DNA of 46,756 bases from Saprospiraceae bacterium (GCA_013214355.1 JABSSL010000041.1:1-46756); one strand, 5' to 3'. Positions 16,091 through 26,257 are shown, numbered from the stretch's first letter. Notes: generated by a model from the letters alone, not told the origin. Numbers and translations are program-made.

Positions 16091-18649
16091 ATGAAAAAAT
16101 TAACCTTTTTACTAAGTTTTATATGCTTGCTTTTGGTGCAAGATTTGGTTGCACAAGGTGTACCACAAGGAATGAAATATCAAGGTGTCGCTAGAGATGC
16201 CGACGGTAATGTGCTTGCCAATGAGCGGATAGCCTTGAAGATTAGTCTCAACGGAGAAAATACCCCTAAACTTATCAACTATAGCGAAGTACACGAAGTT
16301 CTAACTAATCAGTTGGGACTTTTCACGCTAACCGTGGGAGAAGGGCGAATAGAATCTGGGACCTTCAAGCAAATCCCCTGGGCTACTGACAATATCTGGA
16401 TGGAGGTAGCGATGAGAGATGAGGAAGGATTCTTTTCCACGATCAGCAACAACAAATTATTGGCGGTACCCTATGCCTTTCATGCCGGCTCTGCGGAAAA
16501 CCTGGTCATGGATCAATTGATGAAAAGAAGATCAGATTGTAACGCTACGGGACTACCCTTCTGGACAACCATTGGGAACAATAATGTAGATACCATCTGT
16601 CATTTTATCGGTACCCGCAACTTTGTGGATGTCTTGTTCAAAACCGACGGTATTGAGCGAATGCGGATTAAAGCCAATGGAGACATTGATATCACCAACA
16701 ACCTAAAGCTTGGTGGTAATTTAACTGTAGAACAAAGTGTATTTCTAAATACTGTAGCTGGAGAGACGGTGAATAATGGCCCCTTTACTGTAACTAAACA
16801 GAGCCCAACCTTACTTTCAGGTTCGCTTACCGTCGATCTGGCTACGGATCTTAATGCCTCTTTGAATGTGGATGGTCCCACGGATCTAAATAGTCTACTG
16901 AACGTCAACAATGAGAGTCCTACCCTCTTGACCGGGATCCTAACGGTTAAGCAAGATGCCACCTTCAATCAACATGTTTTACTCGATAACGCAGATCTAA
17001 ATTCTCTGACCCCATCGGAAGGAGCCTTAGTCGTTAATGGTGGAGTCGGCATCGGAAGGAACTTGAATGTGGGGGGTGACGCCACTTTTGAAGGAAACAC
17101 CTCCTTTGCAGGTCCTGTGATCGTCACGGATGAAACCCCGTCCACTTCTCCAGAAACAGGAGCATTGATCGTAGCGGGCGGAGCAGGGATCAGAGGGGAT
17201 GTGAACATTGGTGGTGAGATCAATATTGGCAAAACCCTTAGCCTTACAACCGACCAAGTAGTGGATTCAGGTGCAGATGCGACTAAGGTCGGAACGGGCC
17301 ACGTAGCTAAGTTTAGAAATACGGGAAATGGAAGTGGGATTATCATCCAGGTGGGTGCTGGGACGCCTCACAACAACAATAATTTCATCACCTTCGTAAA
17401 TAGTTCGGGAGCAACGGTGGGACGAATTGAAGGAGAAGATGGGGATGAAGATTTAGCGAACAACGCCGGCCACAAACTGGAAAGAGACTTTTTGATCACC
17501 GATATCGCATTATCCGCTACGGCGGAGGCGATTGCCATTGCAGAAGAAATTCAGGCTGTCGCGGCCCTGGCTGCCGCAGCCAGTTCTTCCACGGCTTGCG
17601 CTGGATTGGGCGCCTGTGTCACGGCTCCAATTCCTTCCCTGATTGCTAGCGAAACAGCCAACTTAGTCGTAGCCACCGCTAATCTCGCCCTACAAACCGC
17701 TGACCTGGCCAAAGTTTCTGCCAATCTAGTACTCTTTGATGATAATGTCGAAGCTGAGTTTGGCGTCACCTTTGCCTCCGGCGCTGAAGACTATGCTGAA
17801 TACTTGCCAAAACTAAATCCAAAGGAGAGCTTCATGCCGGGTGAGTTGATTGGACTAAAAAATGGATTCATTACCAAGGACACCGAAGGAGCAGACCAAA
17901 TCATGGTGATTTCTCATAACCCAGCCATGCTAGGAGGAATACCTAAAACGGGGACAGAAGATCAATATGAAATGGTCGCCTTTATGGGTCAAATACCCAC
18001 CCGTGTAATTGGAGAGGTAGAAGCTGGTGACTACATCCTTCCAAGTGGTTACGGCAATGGCCTAGGCATTGGGAAATCAAAATTAGAAATGAAACCCTCT
18101 GACTATAAGAAGGTATTGGGGGTTGCCTGGGAAACCTCAAAAAATAAGACCTTAAGCGTTGTAAATGTTGCCATTGGACTTAACACCAATGACTTGGCCG
18201 AAGTGGTCGACGCCCAGGAACAGCAATTAAAAGAGCAAGCCGAAGAGATCGCACAACTCAAAGCTCAAATCAATGAAACTCATAACATATTGGCTGAGTT
18301 GGTTCCGGGCTTCAAAGAGGCTGCAGGGCTTGAAGATGGTCCCTCCAATGACGCCTTAGTCGTAGAAGAACATCAGGTAAGCACAGCTCCAGCAAATGCT
18401 CAGTTTGTCCATCCCACTGAGGAAAACATCCATTATTATCGATTGACGGATGCCGACCTAGAGGCAGGTTTCAAATTAGCAGAAGATATCTTCAAGCGGA
18501 CTAACATGGACCTCAATGACCATCCTTTTTGGCATCGCATTTATACCGATCCGTCTTACAAAGAGGAAGTCAAGGAAGAAGTACAGGAGAAATTTACACA
18601 TGCCATTCACATCCACCAGATGCTAAATGGCAATAGCAGTCATCGTTAG
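16091..18649 (+). CDS. Tail-fibre-like surface protein with Peptidase_G2-like segment
   Basis: This 852-residue exported protein has signal peptide MKKLTFLLSFICLLLVQDLVA. Residues 22-135 form a Bacteroidota N-terminal module (GMKYQGVARDADGNVL, VPYAFHAG). Residues 200-390 hold glycine-rich repeats such as GALVVNGGVGIGRNLNVGG and GALIVAGGAGIRGDVNIGG, plus paired SPTLL-x-G-x-LTV units, like trimeric phage-fibre shafts. An Ala-rich helical stretch spans 471-545. The segment from about 560 (ASGAEDYAEYLPKLNP) to 695 resembles the Peptidase_G2/neck-appendage region, and a coiled coil covers about 705-735. There is no T9SS sorting domain, unlike both neighbours. I infer a trimeric surface fibre; whether it cleaves itself is open. 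Confidence 0.7.
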   Translation: MKKLTFLLSFICLLLVQDLVAQGVPQGMKYQGVARDADGNVLANERIALKISLNGENTPKLINYSEVHEVLTNQLGLFTLTVGEGRIESGTFKQIPWATDNIWMEVAMRDEEGFFSTISNNKLLAVPYAFHAGSAENLVMDQLMKRRSDCNATGLPFWTTIGNNNVDTICHFIGTRNFVDVLFKTDGIERMRIKANGDIDITNNLKLGGNLTVEQSVFLNTVAGETVNNGPFTVTKQSPTLLSGSLTVDLATDLNASLNVDGPTDLNSLLNVNNESPTLLTGILTVKQDATFNQHVLLDNADLNSLTPSEGALVVNGGVGIGRNLNVGGDATFEGNTSFAGPVIVTDETPSTSPETGALIVAGGAGIRGDVNIGGEINIGKTLSLTTDQVVDSGADATKVGTGHVAKFRNTGNGSGIIIQVGAGTPHNNNNFITFVNSSGATVGRIEGEDGDEDLANNAGHKLERDFLITDIALSATAEAIAIAEEIQAVAALAAAASSSTACAGLGACVTAPIPSLIASETANLVVATANLALQTADLAKVSANLVLFDDNVEAEFGVTFASGAEDYAEYLPKLNPKESFMPGELIGLKNGFITKDTEGADQIMVISHNPAMLGGIPKTGTEDQYEMVAFMGQIPTRVIGEVEAGDYILPSGYGNGLGIGKSKLEMKPSDYKKVLGVAWETSKNKTLSVVNVAIGLNTNDLAEVVDAQEQQLKEQAEEIAQLKAQINETHNILAELVPGFKEAAGLEDGPSNDALVVEEHQVSTAPANAQFVHPTEENIHYYRLTDADLEAGFKLAEDIFKRTNMDLNDHPFWHRIYTDPSYKEEVKEEVQEKFTHAIHIHQMLNGNSSHR

Positions 18650-18739
18650 CAAAACGGTCTTACTTCATGGGAATCTAGGTTTCGAACAGCAGTCAAAGCA
18701 ATGTTGAAATAGACCTAGCTTCCCGCTAATCTAAATGAC

Positions 18740-21700
18740 ATGTGTGACAAACAGCTCTTGGCATATCAGTATACTTCAGGCAAGAAGCCACTGCTAGGAC
18801 TACTTTTTCTCTGCTTATTTTGCCTTTCCACACCGCTTTGGGCCCAACCTGCTCTGGTCTTACCTAGCGATGGAAAGAGTGTACAGGAAATGGCACCTCA
18901 GGGAGGCCTCCGGTTTCAAAGGCACCTTTATCTAATCACCCCATCAGAAATGCAGCAAACAGCTTTGACTGCAGGAGTGATGGTAAATGGAATTGGCTTC
19001 ACCTTTGCAGCGGCTCAATCCGATACAACCCGAGGATTGCTGAAGGTCTACCTGCAGAATTCGGATGATGTCGTCAGTCGGAGGGATACCAACTGGACCA
19101 TTATTTCTACAACTTCCAATTCGACCCTACTGGAAAACTTGTCCAACGGACAATACGAATGGCAGGTTCAATCCATTTGCAATGGAGATAGCTCCGCCTT
19201 CTCTCCTGTAACAACCTTCTTCACCGCTGATCCAGATGCTTGCAATACGGCCTCCAACCTACGCAGCTCCGCTATCACTAGCTCAACGGCCCTTTTGGAA
19301 TGGTCTACTCCACTTTCCAATGAATTCACCGAATACCTGGTTGAGCATTCTATCGCTGGAAGTAATGATTGGATCAGTAACCGGACTACTGAAAATCAAC
19401 TTACGATCTCGGGGCTCCAAGCTGCTACCCTTTATCAATGGCGGGTACAGACAATTTGCGGGTCTACAAGTGCAAACTTGATTAACGCCTCATTTAATAC
19501 TTTAGGTCAAGGAGCATGTGCCAATCCTACTTCCTTGCAAGGCAACGCTACGGGAGACAAGACTGCAACCTTGAGTTGGAGAGCAGCAGCAGATGCTATC
19601 CGCTATGATATTCAATATCGCGCCGTAGGATCTACAGCTTGGTTATTCGGCATCTCTTTTGCTGACTCCTTGAATGTAATCAACCTACAAGCAGGTACAG
19701 CCTATGAATGGCGCGTACGAACAGTTTGTGAAGCGGGAAATGGAACCTACCAAAATGGCCCTAACTTCAATACCTTAGGCACAGCACCTTGCTTTCCCCC
19801 ATCGATTTTAAGTACCAATGTCTTAACGGATACTAGTGCTGCTCTGAGTTGGGGCTTGGCAGCGGGTGCTGGTAGTTATATAATTCGCTACCGTCTTAAG
19901 GATGCCATCAGCTGGGAAAATGCCATTCAGCCGATGACTCTAGTCCACAATGCTGAGATTCTATTGCCAGACTCGATCGGCGATTTCCACATTCCCTTTC
20001 AAGGAGATGGCATTAGCAACTTTAACTATACAGGTGGCGGCATCTATATTGCCTGGGAATATACCAATGAGAATAATGCTATAGCCAATCCCAATAGTGC
20101 GCTGGCCACGACGGCTAATACCCGCATAGTTGGGAGCTTCGGTCAAGACTCCGTAAGACTGCTATTAAGTCTAGTCGCACCCAATGATCTTGAGGCTACA
20201 GGTCACGAACCACAACTTTTTGGCACAGATCTCAGACCGGCCACTTTTCTCAGCACCCCAGCTTTGAATGATGTGGTGTCGGTGGAAGTGATACATGCGC
20301 TGGGGCATGTCGCCCCGCCATTCAGCAGTCCTAGTCCGATCTCAGCGGTGGTCAAAAATCACAGTAGCGAGGACATAAATACAACGATAGAACTCACCAT
20401 TAAAAGTGAGGAAGATGGTAGTCTGCGGTTCTCTGATACGCAGAACGTGAGTCTGAGTCCCAATAGCAGTTCCATTATTGCTTTCGACATATGGAACCCA
20501 ACTGTATTAGGTCGGGATTCGTTGATGGTGAGCATAGCTGCACAAAACGGCGAAAGCATTCTCGGGAACAATAAGTTCGTTCTTATACAGGAGGTCACCG
20601 AGGCTATACTTGGCTACCCAGATGATTCGCCAGCCGTAACCAATACGGGCTTTGGACAGGGCTCCGGCCTAACCCTTAGCCGCTTAGCCATGAATGGCTG
20701 TGGAAGAGTCAATGCTGCTCAAATCTTTCTGGATGCTTCAGCAGCCGATCAAGATCTATATGCAGTGGTGTTAGATAGGAATGGTCTAAGGCTAGATTCA
20801 TCGGCAGTCTTCAGGCCAGATTCAACAGAAGTAGATCACTATCACACTTTCTTTTTTCCAAATCAACCCTTCTTTAGCAATAGCTTCTACTATATCGGCT
20901 TAGCACAAGCAGCTAACCCAGATAAAGAAGTCTTTCCGGTGGGCGTACAGTGGGAAACGGCCAACATTCAGGACAGTGCCTACTTCCGAGCCAAGCTGGA
21001 TGGTAGCGATCTGCGCCAGATGTCTTTACCCGGGCGGTTAATGATCAAGGCAGAGGTCCTATCTGCTCCCAACGAGCCCTTCATTGCGGGACCTATGAAC
21101 ATTTGTGCAGGAACATCAGAAACGCTCTCGGTAGGTGAAGAAACGGAGCGCTTCGCGAATAAAGTAATTCTCTCCAGCTCCTTCTTCAGTAATACAGAAT
21201 TTAGTGACAGTGAGATATTGGGTACACCTTCTGTTTTTCCGAAGGGAGGGCCTCGAACTGGGCAGTGGATCAGTCAATCCGCTGATAATTCTCGAGAATT
21301 CATTGAATTGGCCTTTCCCGCAAACGGGCCCATTAATTTCATCAGAGCTTTTGAGACCTTCAACCCAGGGTCAATTGATACGATCTATGTACGTAACCCA
21401 GGCACTGGAGCCTATGAAGTAGTATATACAGCCACAGCTGCAGCGGTCAATCTCCCCGCTCAAGTTTTGGAAGTCGAATTCCCAATGACAGCCTTTGCAG
21501 TGGATCAGATTCGGATCGCCTTGGCATCCGATGTGGTTCCGGGATTTAATGGTATTGATGCAGTAAGTATTGGACAGCGTCAAGATAATGCTTCCTTTAC
21601 TGCTTATAACTGGTCTACTGGTGAAAGCAACCCTAGCATTCAAATAACCACCCCAGGTACCTATTCAGTAAGTGTCACGGATGGAGATGGCTGCCTATTG

Positions 21701-24058
21701 AGTACGCAGATTTCTGTCGAGGATCCAAATGAGGTACAACCTTCCATCAGCATTCAAGATGAACAAGCCACTGACTTTTGTGCAGGTACTTCTATCACTT
21801 TAATTGCTGATGAAACCGATAACATTCTTTGGAACACAGGCGATAGTACCTCTTCCATTGTGGTTACGGAAAGTGGAACATACTTCTATAAGCAAGCAGT
21901 GGAAGGAAGTTGTGGGCTGGTAAATTCCGATAGTATTGAAGTTACCGTATATCCCTTGCCGGAAATAGCCCTGCCAGCGGTCACTTCTATCTGTCAAGGC
22001 GAAAGTAGAGACTTAGATGCCGGGGCAGGCTTTGCTACTTACGAGTGGTCTACCGGCTCCGTACAACAAACAATAAGTGTAAATACGGTAGATACCTACT
22101 CCGTAACGGTGACTGATAATAATGAATGCCAAAACAGTGCTAGTACAGTGGCCTTACTCACTCCTACTCCAAACCCACAAATAGTCGGAGATCAGTTCTT
22201 CTGCCCTGGCGGTTCAAGTCAATTGGCCGTTGAGCCAGTATTTACTGCTTACCAATGGTCCAATGGCAGCTCGGAAGCTAGTATTGAAATAAATGCCGGT
22301 GGAGATTACAGTGTTACCGTTGTAGATGAAAATGGATGTACAGGAAGTACCCAAATAAGCATTACGGAACTTGAGGCTCCAATGCCTGTGATTGCTGGGA
22401 ATCTTTCTTTCTGTGCAGGCAATACGACCACTTTGGATGTAGGCCTAGGTTTCACTAGCTATCTTTGGTCTACCGGTGAAACGAGTGCGGCCATCATAGT
22501 AGATACTGTAGATACCTACAGCGTCACCGTTACAGATGCCAATGGATGTACGGGTTCAACTAGTGCCATGACTTCCGAGAATGGCGCCCTTCCTGTTTCG
22601 CCAGGTCCCATAAGCGGACCCAGCATAGGTCTTTGTCAAACGACGGGAAATGTCTATTCCATTGACCCGGTACCCAATACGACACATTATGTCTGGACAG
22701 TTCCTGAGGGAGATACTATTACCAGTGGCCAAGGTACCACCAGTATCACCGTGGACTTCAATGACTTAAGCTCGGGATACATCGTGGTAGCAGCTTCGAA
22801 TGCTTGTGGCCAGAGCCCTTCCATCACACCCACTCAGCTTTTTGTACAAGGGACACCTACGGCTCCGGGAAGCATTAACGGTCCAACTACAGGTCTTTGT
22901 AATAGTACGGGTAATATCTACAGCGTCGCAGAGGTATCAGCAGCCACTGGATATGAATGGACCCTCCCTGAGGGAGCCCTACTGATCAGTGGTCAAGGAA
23001 CTCCTTCCATTGTCGTAGACTTTGGGGAATTTTCTAGTGGGGACTTATCCGTGACTAGCACCAACAACTGTGGAAGCTCAATAACTTCTTCCACCAATAG
23101 TCTTGCGCTCCTAGGAGCCCCACAGTCCAGCACTGGCCGGGAAATTGTAGCGGATGGTAATACCTACACGATTGCTCCCATCAATGGTACCAGTAGCTAT
23201 GTCTGGACCGTTCCCGACGGGGTTGAAATCCTCTCCGGGCAGGGAACTAACCAAATTAGCATTGCATTAGGAAGCACCTTTACCGAAGGAACCATCTGCA
23301 TCACTGCAGAAAATGATTGTGGCCCGGGGGAATCCACCTGCCGGGACATCCCATTACAAGTTCAACTAAACAGTTGCTCCGAAGCTTATATTGGCTATGA
23401 CCCTGCCAGCTGTGTAGAACTTGCCCCACTAGTACAGGGGGGAACGGCTCCCTACATCTTCAGTTGGAGCACCGGTGAGTCAAGTAGTTCCATTTCTATT
23501 TGTCCGGAAGAAACCACCAACTATCAATTGACGGTAACGGATGCCAATGGATTTGCGAGTACAGTTGAGTCTGTGGTGGAAGTGTATGATATTAGATGTG
23601 GATTCTATAATACTTTTGTGGAGGTTTGCTGGAGTTCAGGCCTATCGGCCAATACTCGAAGTCTCTGTGTTACACAAAGTCGAGTGGACTACTATCTAGG
23701 CACTGGAGGTAGACTGGGTAATTGTGAACTGATCAGTTGCATCGGAACTACAGGAGGATTGACCATGAATCAGCGCTTCACCAATCTTACCGACTTAGAT
23801 CAAGCTAATAATAATCTACAGCTGTTTCCCAATCCCGCCACTCAGGCCCTTAATGTACGACTGAACTGCCCATTTGAGGAGCAGCTAAGTCTCAAAGTTA
23901 TGGATACGCAAGGGAAGCTAGTTAGGCAATTATCAATATATACAGACGAAGGAACAAACCTATTTGAACTCCCCATAGAAGAGCTCCCCACCGGCACTTA
24001 CTTTTTGCAAGTGAGCGGTACACAACTTCTATTGCAAGATACATTTATCAAGTTATAG
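18740..24058 (+). CDS. Giant T9SS-sorted mosaic surface protein (FN3, Ig-like)
   Basis: This is a 1772-residue secreted protein with a signal peptide ending near LWAQ36. The order is: an anchor-type beta domain split in two (about 40-119 and 391-480), with FN3 domains between the halves (about 165-255, 258-345 and a partial one at 350-390); a further beta region (500-775); then Ig-like repeats built on CxG-x-L-x-x-G and Y-x-WSTG with SVTVTDxxGC (780-1250). The first Ig repeat is interrupted by a galactose-binding-like domain (about 800-948). Three related repeats with G-P-x-x-G-L-C and the YVWTVP(E/D)G motif follow, then one more WSTGE unit. It ends with a type A sorting domain (LFPNPATQAL, LPTGTYFLQV). 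A role in adhesion is inferred. The gap to the fibre gene is 90 bp. Confidence 0.88.
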   Translation: MCDKQLLAYQYTSGKKPLLGLLFLCLFCLSTPLWAQPALVLPSDGKSVQEMAPQGGLRFQRHLYLITPSEMQQTALTAGVMVNGIGFTFAAAQSDTTRGLLKVYLQNSDDVVSRRDTNWTIISTTSNSTLLENLSNGQYEWQVQSICNGDSSAFSPVTTFFTADPDACNTASNLRSSAITSSTALLEWSTPLSNEFTEYLVEHSIAGSNDWISNRTTENQLTISGLQAATLYQWRVQTICGSTSANLINASFNTLGQGACANPTSLQGNATGDKTATLSWRAAADAIRYDIQYRAVGSTAWLFGISFADSLNVINLQAGTAYEWRVRTVCEAGNGTYQNGPNFNTLGTAPCFPPSILSTNVLTDTSAALSWGLAAGAGSYIIRYRLKDAISWENAIQPMTLVHNAEILLPDSIGDFHIPFQGDGISNFNYTGGGIYIAWEYTNENNAIANPNSALATTANTRIVGSFGQDSVRLLLSLVAPNDLEATGHEPQLFGTDLRPATFLSTPALNDVVSVEVIHALGHVAPPFSSPSPISAVVKNHSSEDINTTIELTIKSEEDGSLRFSDTQNVSLSPNSSSIIAFDIWNPTVLGRDSLMVSIAAQNGESILGNNKFVLIQEVTEAILGYPDDSPAVTNTGFGQGSGLTLSRLAMNGCGRVNAAQIFLDASAADQDLYAVVLDRNGLRLDSSAVFRPDSTEVDHYHTFFFPNQPFFSNSFYYIGLAQAANPDKEVFPVGVQWETANIQDSAYFRAKLDGSDLRQMSLPGRLMIKAEVLSAPNEPFIAGPMNICAGTSETLSVGEETERFANKVILSSSFFSNTEFSDSEILGTPSVFPKGGPRTGQWISQSADNSREFIELAFPANGPINFIRAFETFNPGSIDTIYVRNPGTGAYEVVYTATAAAVNLPAQVLEVEFPMTAFAVDQIRIALASDVVPGFNGIDAVSIGQRQDNASFTAYNWSTGESNPSIQITTPGTYSVSVTDGDGCLLSTQISVEDPNEVQPSISIQDEQATDFCAGTSITLIADETDNILWNTGDSTSSIVVTESGTYFYKQAVEGSCGLVNSDSIEVTVYPLPEIALPAVTSICQGESRDLDAGAGFATYEWSTGSVQQTISVNTVDTYSVTVTDNNECQNSASTVALLTPTPNPQIVGDQFFCPGGSSQLAVEPVFTAYQWSNGSSEASIEINAGGDYSVTVVDENGCTGSTQISITELEAPMPVIAGNLSFCAGNTTTLDVGLGFTSYLWSTGETSAAIIVDTVDTYSVTVTDANGCTGSTSAMTSENGALPVSPGPISGPSIGLCQTTGNVYSIDPVPNTTHYVWTVPEGDTITSGQGTTSITVDFNDLSSGYIVVAASNACGQSPSITPTQLFVQGTPTAPGSINGPTTGLCNSTGNIYSVAEVSAATGYEWTLPEGALLISGQGTPSIVVDFGEFSSGDLSVTSTNNCGSSITSSTNSLALLGAPQSSTGREIVADGNTYTIAPINGTSSYVWTVPDGVEILSGQGTNQISIALGSTFTEGTICITAENDCGPGESTCRDIPLQVQLNSCSEAYIGYDPASCVELAPLVQGGTAPYIFSWSTGESSSSISICPEETTNYQLTVTDANGFASTVESVVEVYDIRCGFYNTFVEVCWSSGLSANTRSLCVTQSRVDYYLGTGGRLGNCELISCIGTTGGLTMNQRFTNLTDLDQANNNLQLFPNPATQALNVRLNCPFEEQLSLKVMDTQGKLVRQLSIYTDEGTNLFELPIEELPTGTYFLQVSGTQLLLQDTFIKL

Positions 24059-24070
24059 AGGTTATCTAAC

Positions 24071-24104
24071 GGGTGCCAGCTAGTTCCATGAGCTACTGGC
24101 ACCC
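24071..24104. terminator. Shared hairpin terminator
   Basis: GGGTGCCAG (24071-24079) pairs perfectly with CTGGCACCC (24096-24104). It sits between the convergent stops of the giant surface protein (24058) and the sulfatase (24109). Confidence 0.75.
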
Positions 24105-24108
24105 TTAT

Positions 24109-25689
24109 CTATTTATGATCCTTTCGGTAAGTTTCGTAATTGGCTAATAATTCAGCTAACTTCTGAGCTTCACTCTCAGCCAAATTATTGACCTCCGTTC
24201 TATCTTTTTCCATATTATAAAGTTCCCAATCTCCACCATTTTCTCGAACAATTTTCCAATTGCCTTCTCTATACATCCGGAACCGTTCCGTATGCCCAGA
24301 AATCACAAAAGGTGTCTCTGTTCTCGTTTGTCCTTCAAAGATGGGAAGGAGAGACTGACCATCAAGCGGAAGTGTCGTTTTCTCTCCGTAGGTTTCGGGA
24401 TACTCAATCCCCGCAATATCGAGGAAGGTAGGAAAAAGATCAGCTACATGTCCCATTTGTTCCGTGATTTGGCCCGCTTCTATAACGGAAGGCCAGTGAG
24501 CGATAAAATGGGTGTTGGCGCCGCCCTCGTGACCATTCTGCTTATACAATCGGAATGGGGTATTCCCTACATTCGCCCAAGGGGGTGATAGACAGCGATA
24601 AGATTCCGTTGGCCCAGGGGGAATATCAAAGGATACATTGCTATCAAATGGACAGGACCCATTATCTGTAAAGAAAAGAATCAAGGTATTCTCCATCTCA
24701 CCTGCTTGTTCCAAGCGATTGAGTACTCGGCCAATATTTTGGTCCATACGATCGATCATGGCAGCGAAGACTGCCATTTCCAAATCCTTCTTATCCTGCT
24801 CTTCCGATGTCATACTTTCCCAGGGATAATACGTTGGCCACTTAGCTCGAATATCGTCCCAGCCCTCATGACTACTCCCCCTAAACCTATTGGTATTGCT
24901 TCCAGCAGGAGAAAGGGTCACATCCTCTTCTAGCAGGCCCATCTCTTTCATGCGTTCAAAGCGCGCTGCCCGAATTTCATCCCAGCCCTTTCGGTACTTA
25001 CCGCGATATTTGGCAATATCTTCCGGTCGCGCTTGTAGTGGATAATGGGCCACGTGATACGGTAAGAAAAGGAAAAAAGGCTTGTCCTTAAACAGCATCT
25101 CATCTAGCCATTTCAAGCCTAAATCCGTGATAAAATCCGTCTTATATTTTGGTAAGATCTCTGCTTCAATCTCATCGGGTGAAACTTCTTTTCCATTCAG
25201 GTAAAATGGCCTTTGAAATTCGCCACTCGGCGGTACAAAGTATTCCGTAGTAGCCCAGAAGGTAAAGGATTTCTCAAAGGTTTCAGCGAAATAGCAGTCC
25301 TGTGGCACCCATTTATCAAAATGTTCTTTCCCGCTAATCACAGCAGAATAGCCCGCATCGCGTAGCAAAGGGACAAAGGAAATAGCCTGATCATTTCCCT
25401 TGTACAAGCCTGTTATCAAAGTGGAACGGGTGGGATTGCACTTGGCCATATTATAGAATTGCTTAAAACGCATTCCATCTTTAGCCAAGCGGTCTAGATT
25501 TGGAGTTAGAATTTCTGATCCATAGCAACCAAGATCAGAGTAACCAATATCATCCCCCATAATGAGCACGATATTGGGAGGTTTGGCCACGTCTTCAGAA
25601 TTGGACGGTTTCTGCTCAGCACAGGAAAACAAGAGACAGCTCAATAGAAAGACTATCCCGATAGTCTTTTCTCGGATAGGTTTAGTCAT
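24109..25689 (-). CDS. Sulfatase, lipoprotein, formylglycine-dependent
   Basis: This 526-residue type I sulfatase would hydrolyse sulfate esters. A lipoprotein signal ends in lipobox LFSC, with C23 as the lipidated residue. Metal-binding aspartates are at D46-D47 (IMGDDIGYSDLG). The catalytic motif is C84-N-P-T-R, where Cys is converted to formylglycine by a maturase that is not in this window. Further expected pieces are present (HFDKW after GKE, FTDNGSCPF, and a C-terminal ELYNMEKDRTEVNNLA typical of arylsulfatases). The substrate is unknown. The ATG at 25689 lies 40 bp after the winged-helix regulator gene on the same strand, so the two are probably one transcript. The pairing suggests control by that regulator. 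Confidence 0.92.
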   Translation of the reverse strand: MTKPIREKTIGIVFLLSCLLFSCAEQKPSNSEDVAKPPNIVLIMGDDIGYSDLGCYGSEILTPNLDRLAKDGMRFKQFYNMAKCNPTRSTLITGLYKGNDQAISFVPLLRDAGYSAVISGKEHFDKWVPQDCYFAETFEKSFTFWATTEYFVPPSGEFQRPFYLNGKEVSPDEIEAEILPKYKTDFITDLGLKWLDEMLFKDKPFFLFLPYHVAHYPLQARPEDIAKYRGKYRKGWDEIRAARFERMKEMGLLEEDVTLSPAGSNTNRFRGSSHEGWDDIRAKWPTYYPWESMTSEEQDKKDLEMAVFAAMIDRMDQNIGRVLNRLEQAGEMENTLILFFTDNGSCPFDSNVSFDIPPGPTESYRCLSPPWANVGNTPFRLYKQNGHEGGANTHFIAHWPSVIEAGQITEQMGHVADLFPTFLDIAGIEYPETYGEKTTLPLDGQSLLPIFEGQTRTETPFVISGHTERFRMYREGNWKIVRENGGDWELYNMEKDRTEVNNLAESEAQKLAELLANYETYRKDHK

Positions 25690-25729
25690 GTTAAAGTTGG
25701 TTCAATAGCTAATAGAAGACTGGCACTTG

Positions 25730-26257
25730 CTAGTCTTGAGTGACAATTCCTTCTAAGATAGGAGAACCATCGGGATCTTGCAAAATCAAATGTTGCTCTT
25801 CCACATTTTCTACCTGAATATCCAAGAAGGTAGAAACTACAACAATCCCCAGTAGAAGCAGCAGGGCCCATCCAAGAGATTTCCTTGGCCATGCAAAAAG
25901 CTTAGGGCTCAGATTCGTTGGCTGTTGACTTGCATCAATTATCATGCTGTATCCTTTTTTAGGATGTGTCTTGATACAGCAACTCTTTCCCAAGCCGTAG
26001 CTTTTCAATAAGGAACGTAATCGACTGATGTTCCGGGTTAGCGCCTTTTCCCCTACCCAGCCATTACCGTCCCAAACTTCCTCAATAAAGGCTTGGCGAG
26101 GCACAAGCTGTCCTTTATGCAATAGTAATAAATGGAAGAGACCGGCCAGTTTTGCATCCAATTGGATATGAACGGGAGTTTCTTTTTGATTGGCTTGCAG
26201 ATGCAAAATTAACCCCAAAGCTGGGTCAAAAAATAAGTTATCCTTGATACCTATCAT
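25730..26257 (-). CDS. Membrane-anchored winged-helix transcription regulator (ToxR/CadC-like)
   Basis: This 175-residue protein has an N-terminal OmpR/PhoB-type winged helix: LLLLHKGQLVPRQAFIEEVW, then the recognition helix KALTRNISRLRSLL (71-84) and a wing around HPKKGYSM (98-105). One membrane helix at 127-146 (LGWALLLLLGIVVVSTF) follows, then a 29-residue tail predicted to face the periplasm. One-component regulators of this layout bind DNA from the membrane. The tail is too short for an obvious sensor domain. I prefer the ATG at 26257; a TTG in frame at 26278 is possible. It precedes a sulfatase gene and diverges from a serine hydrolase gene, and both are plausible targets. Confidence 0.78.
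   Translation of the reverse strand: MIGIKDNLFFDPALGLILHLQANQKETPVHIQLDAKLAGLFHLLLLHKGQLVPRQAFIEEVWDGNGWVGEKALTRNISRLRSLLKSYGLGKSCCIKTHPKKGYSMIIDASQQPTNLSPKLFAWPRKSLGWALLLLLGIVVVSTFLDIQVENVEEQHLILQDPDGSPILEGIVTQD

Noticed and set aside
16600-16968. 122-codon antisense ORF within the tail-fibre-like gene
   Set aside because: It mirrors repeats of the real gene; there is no independent evidence for coding.
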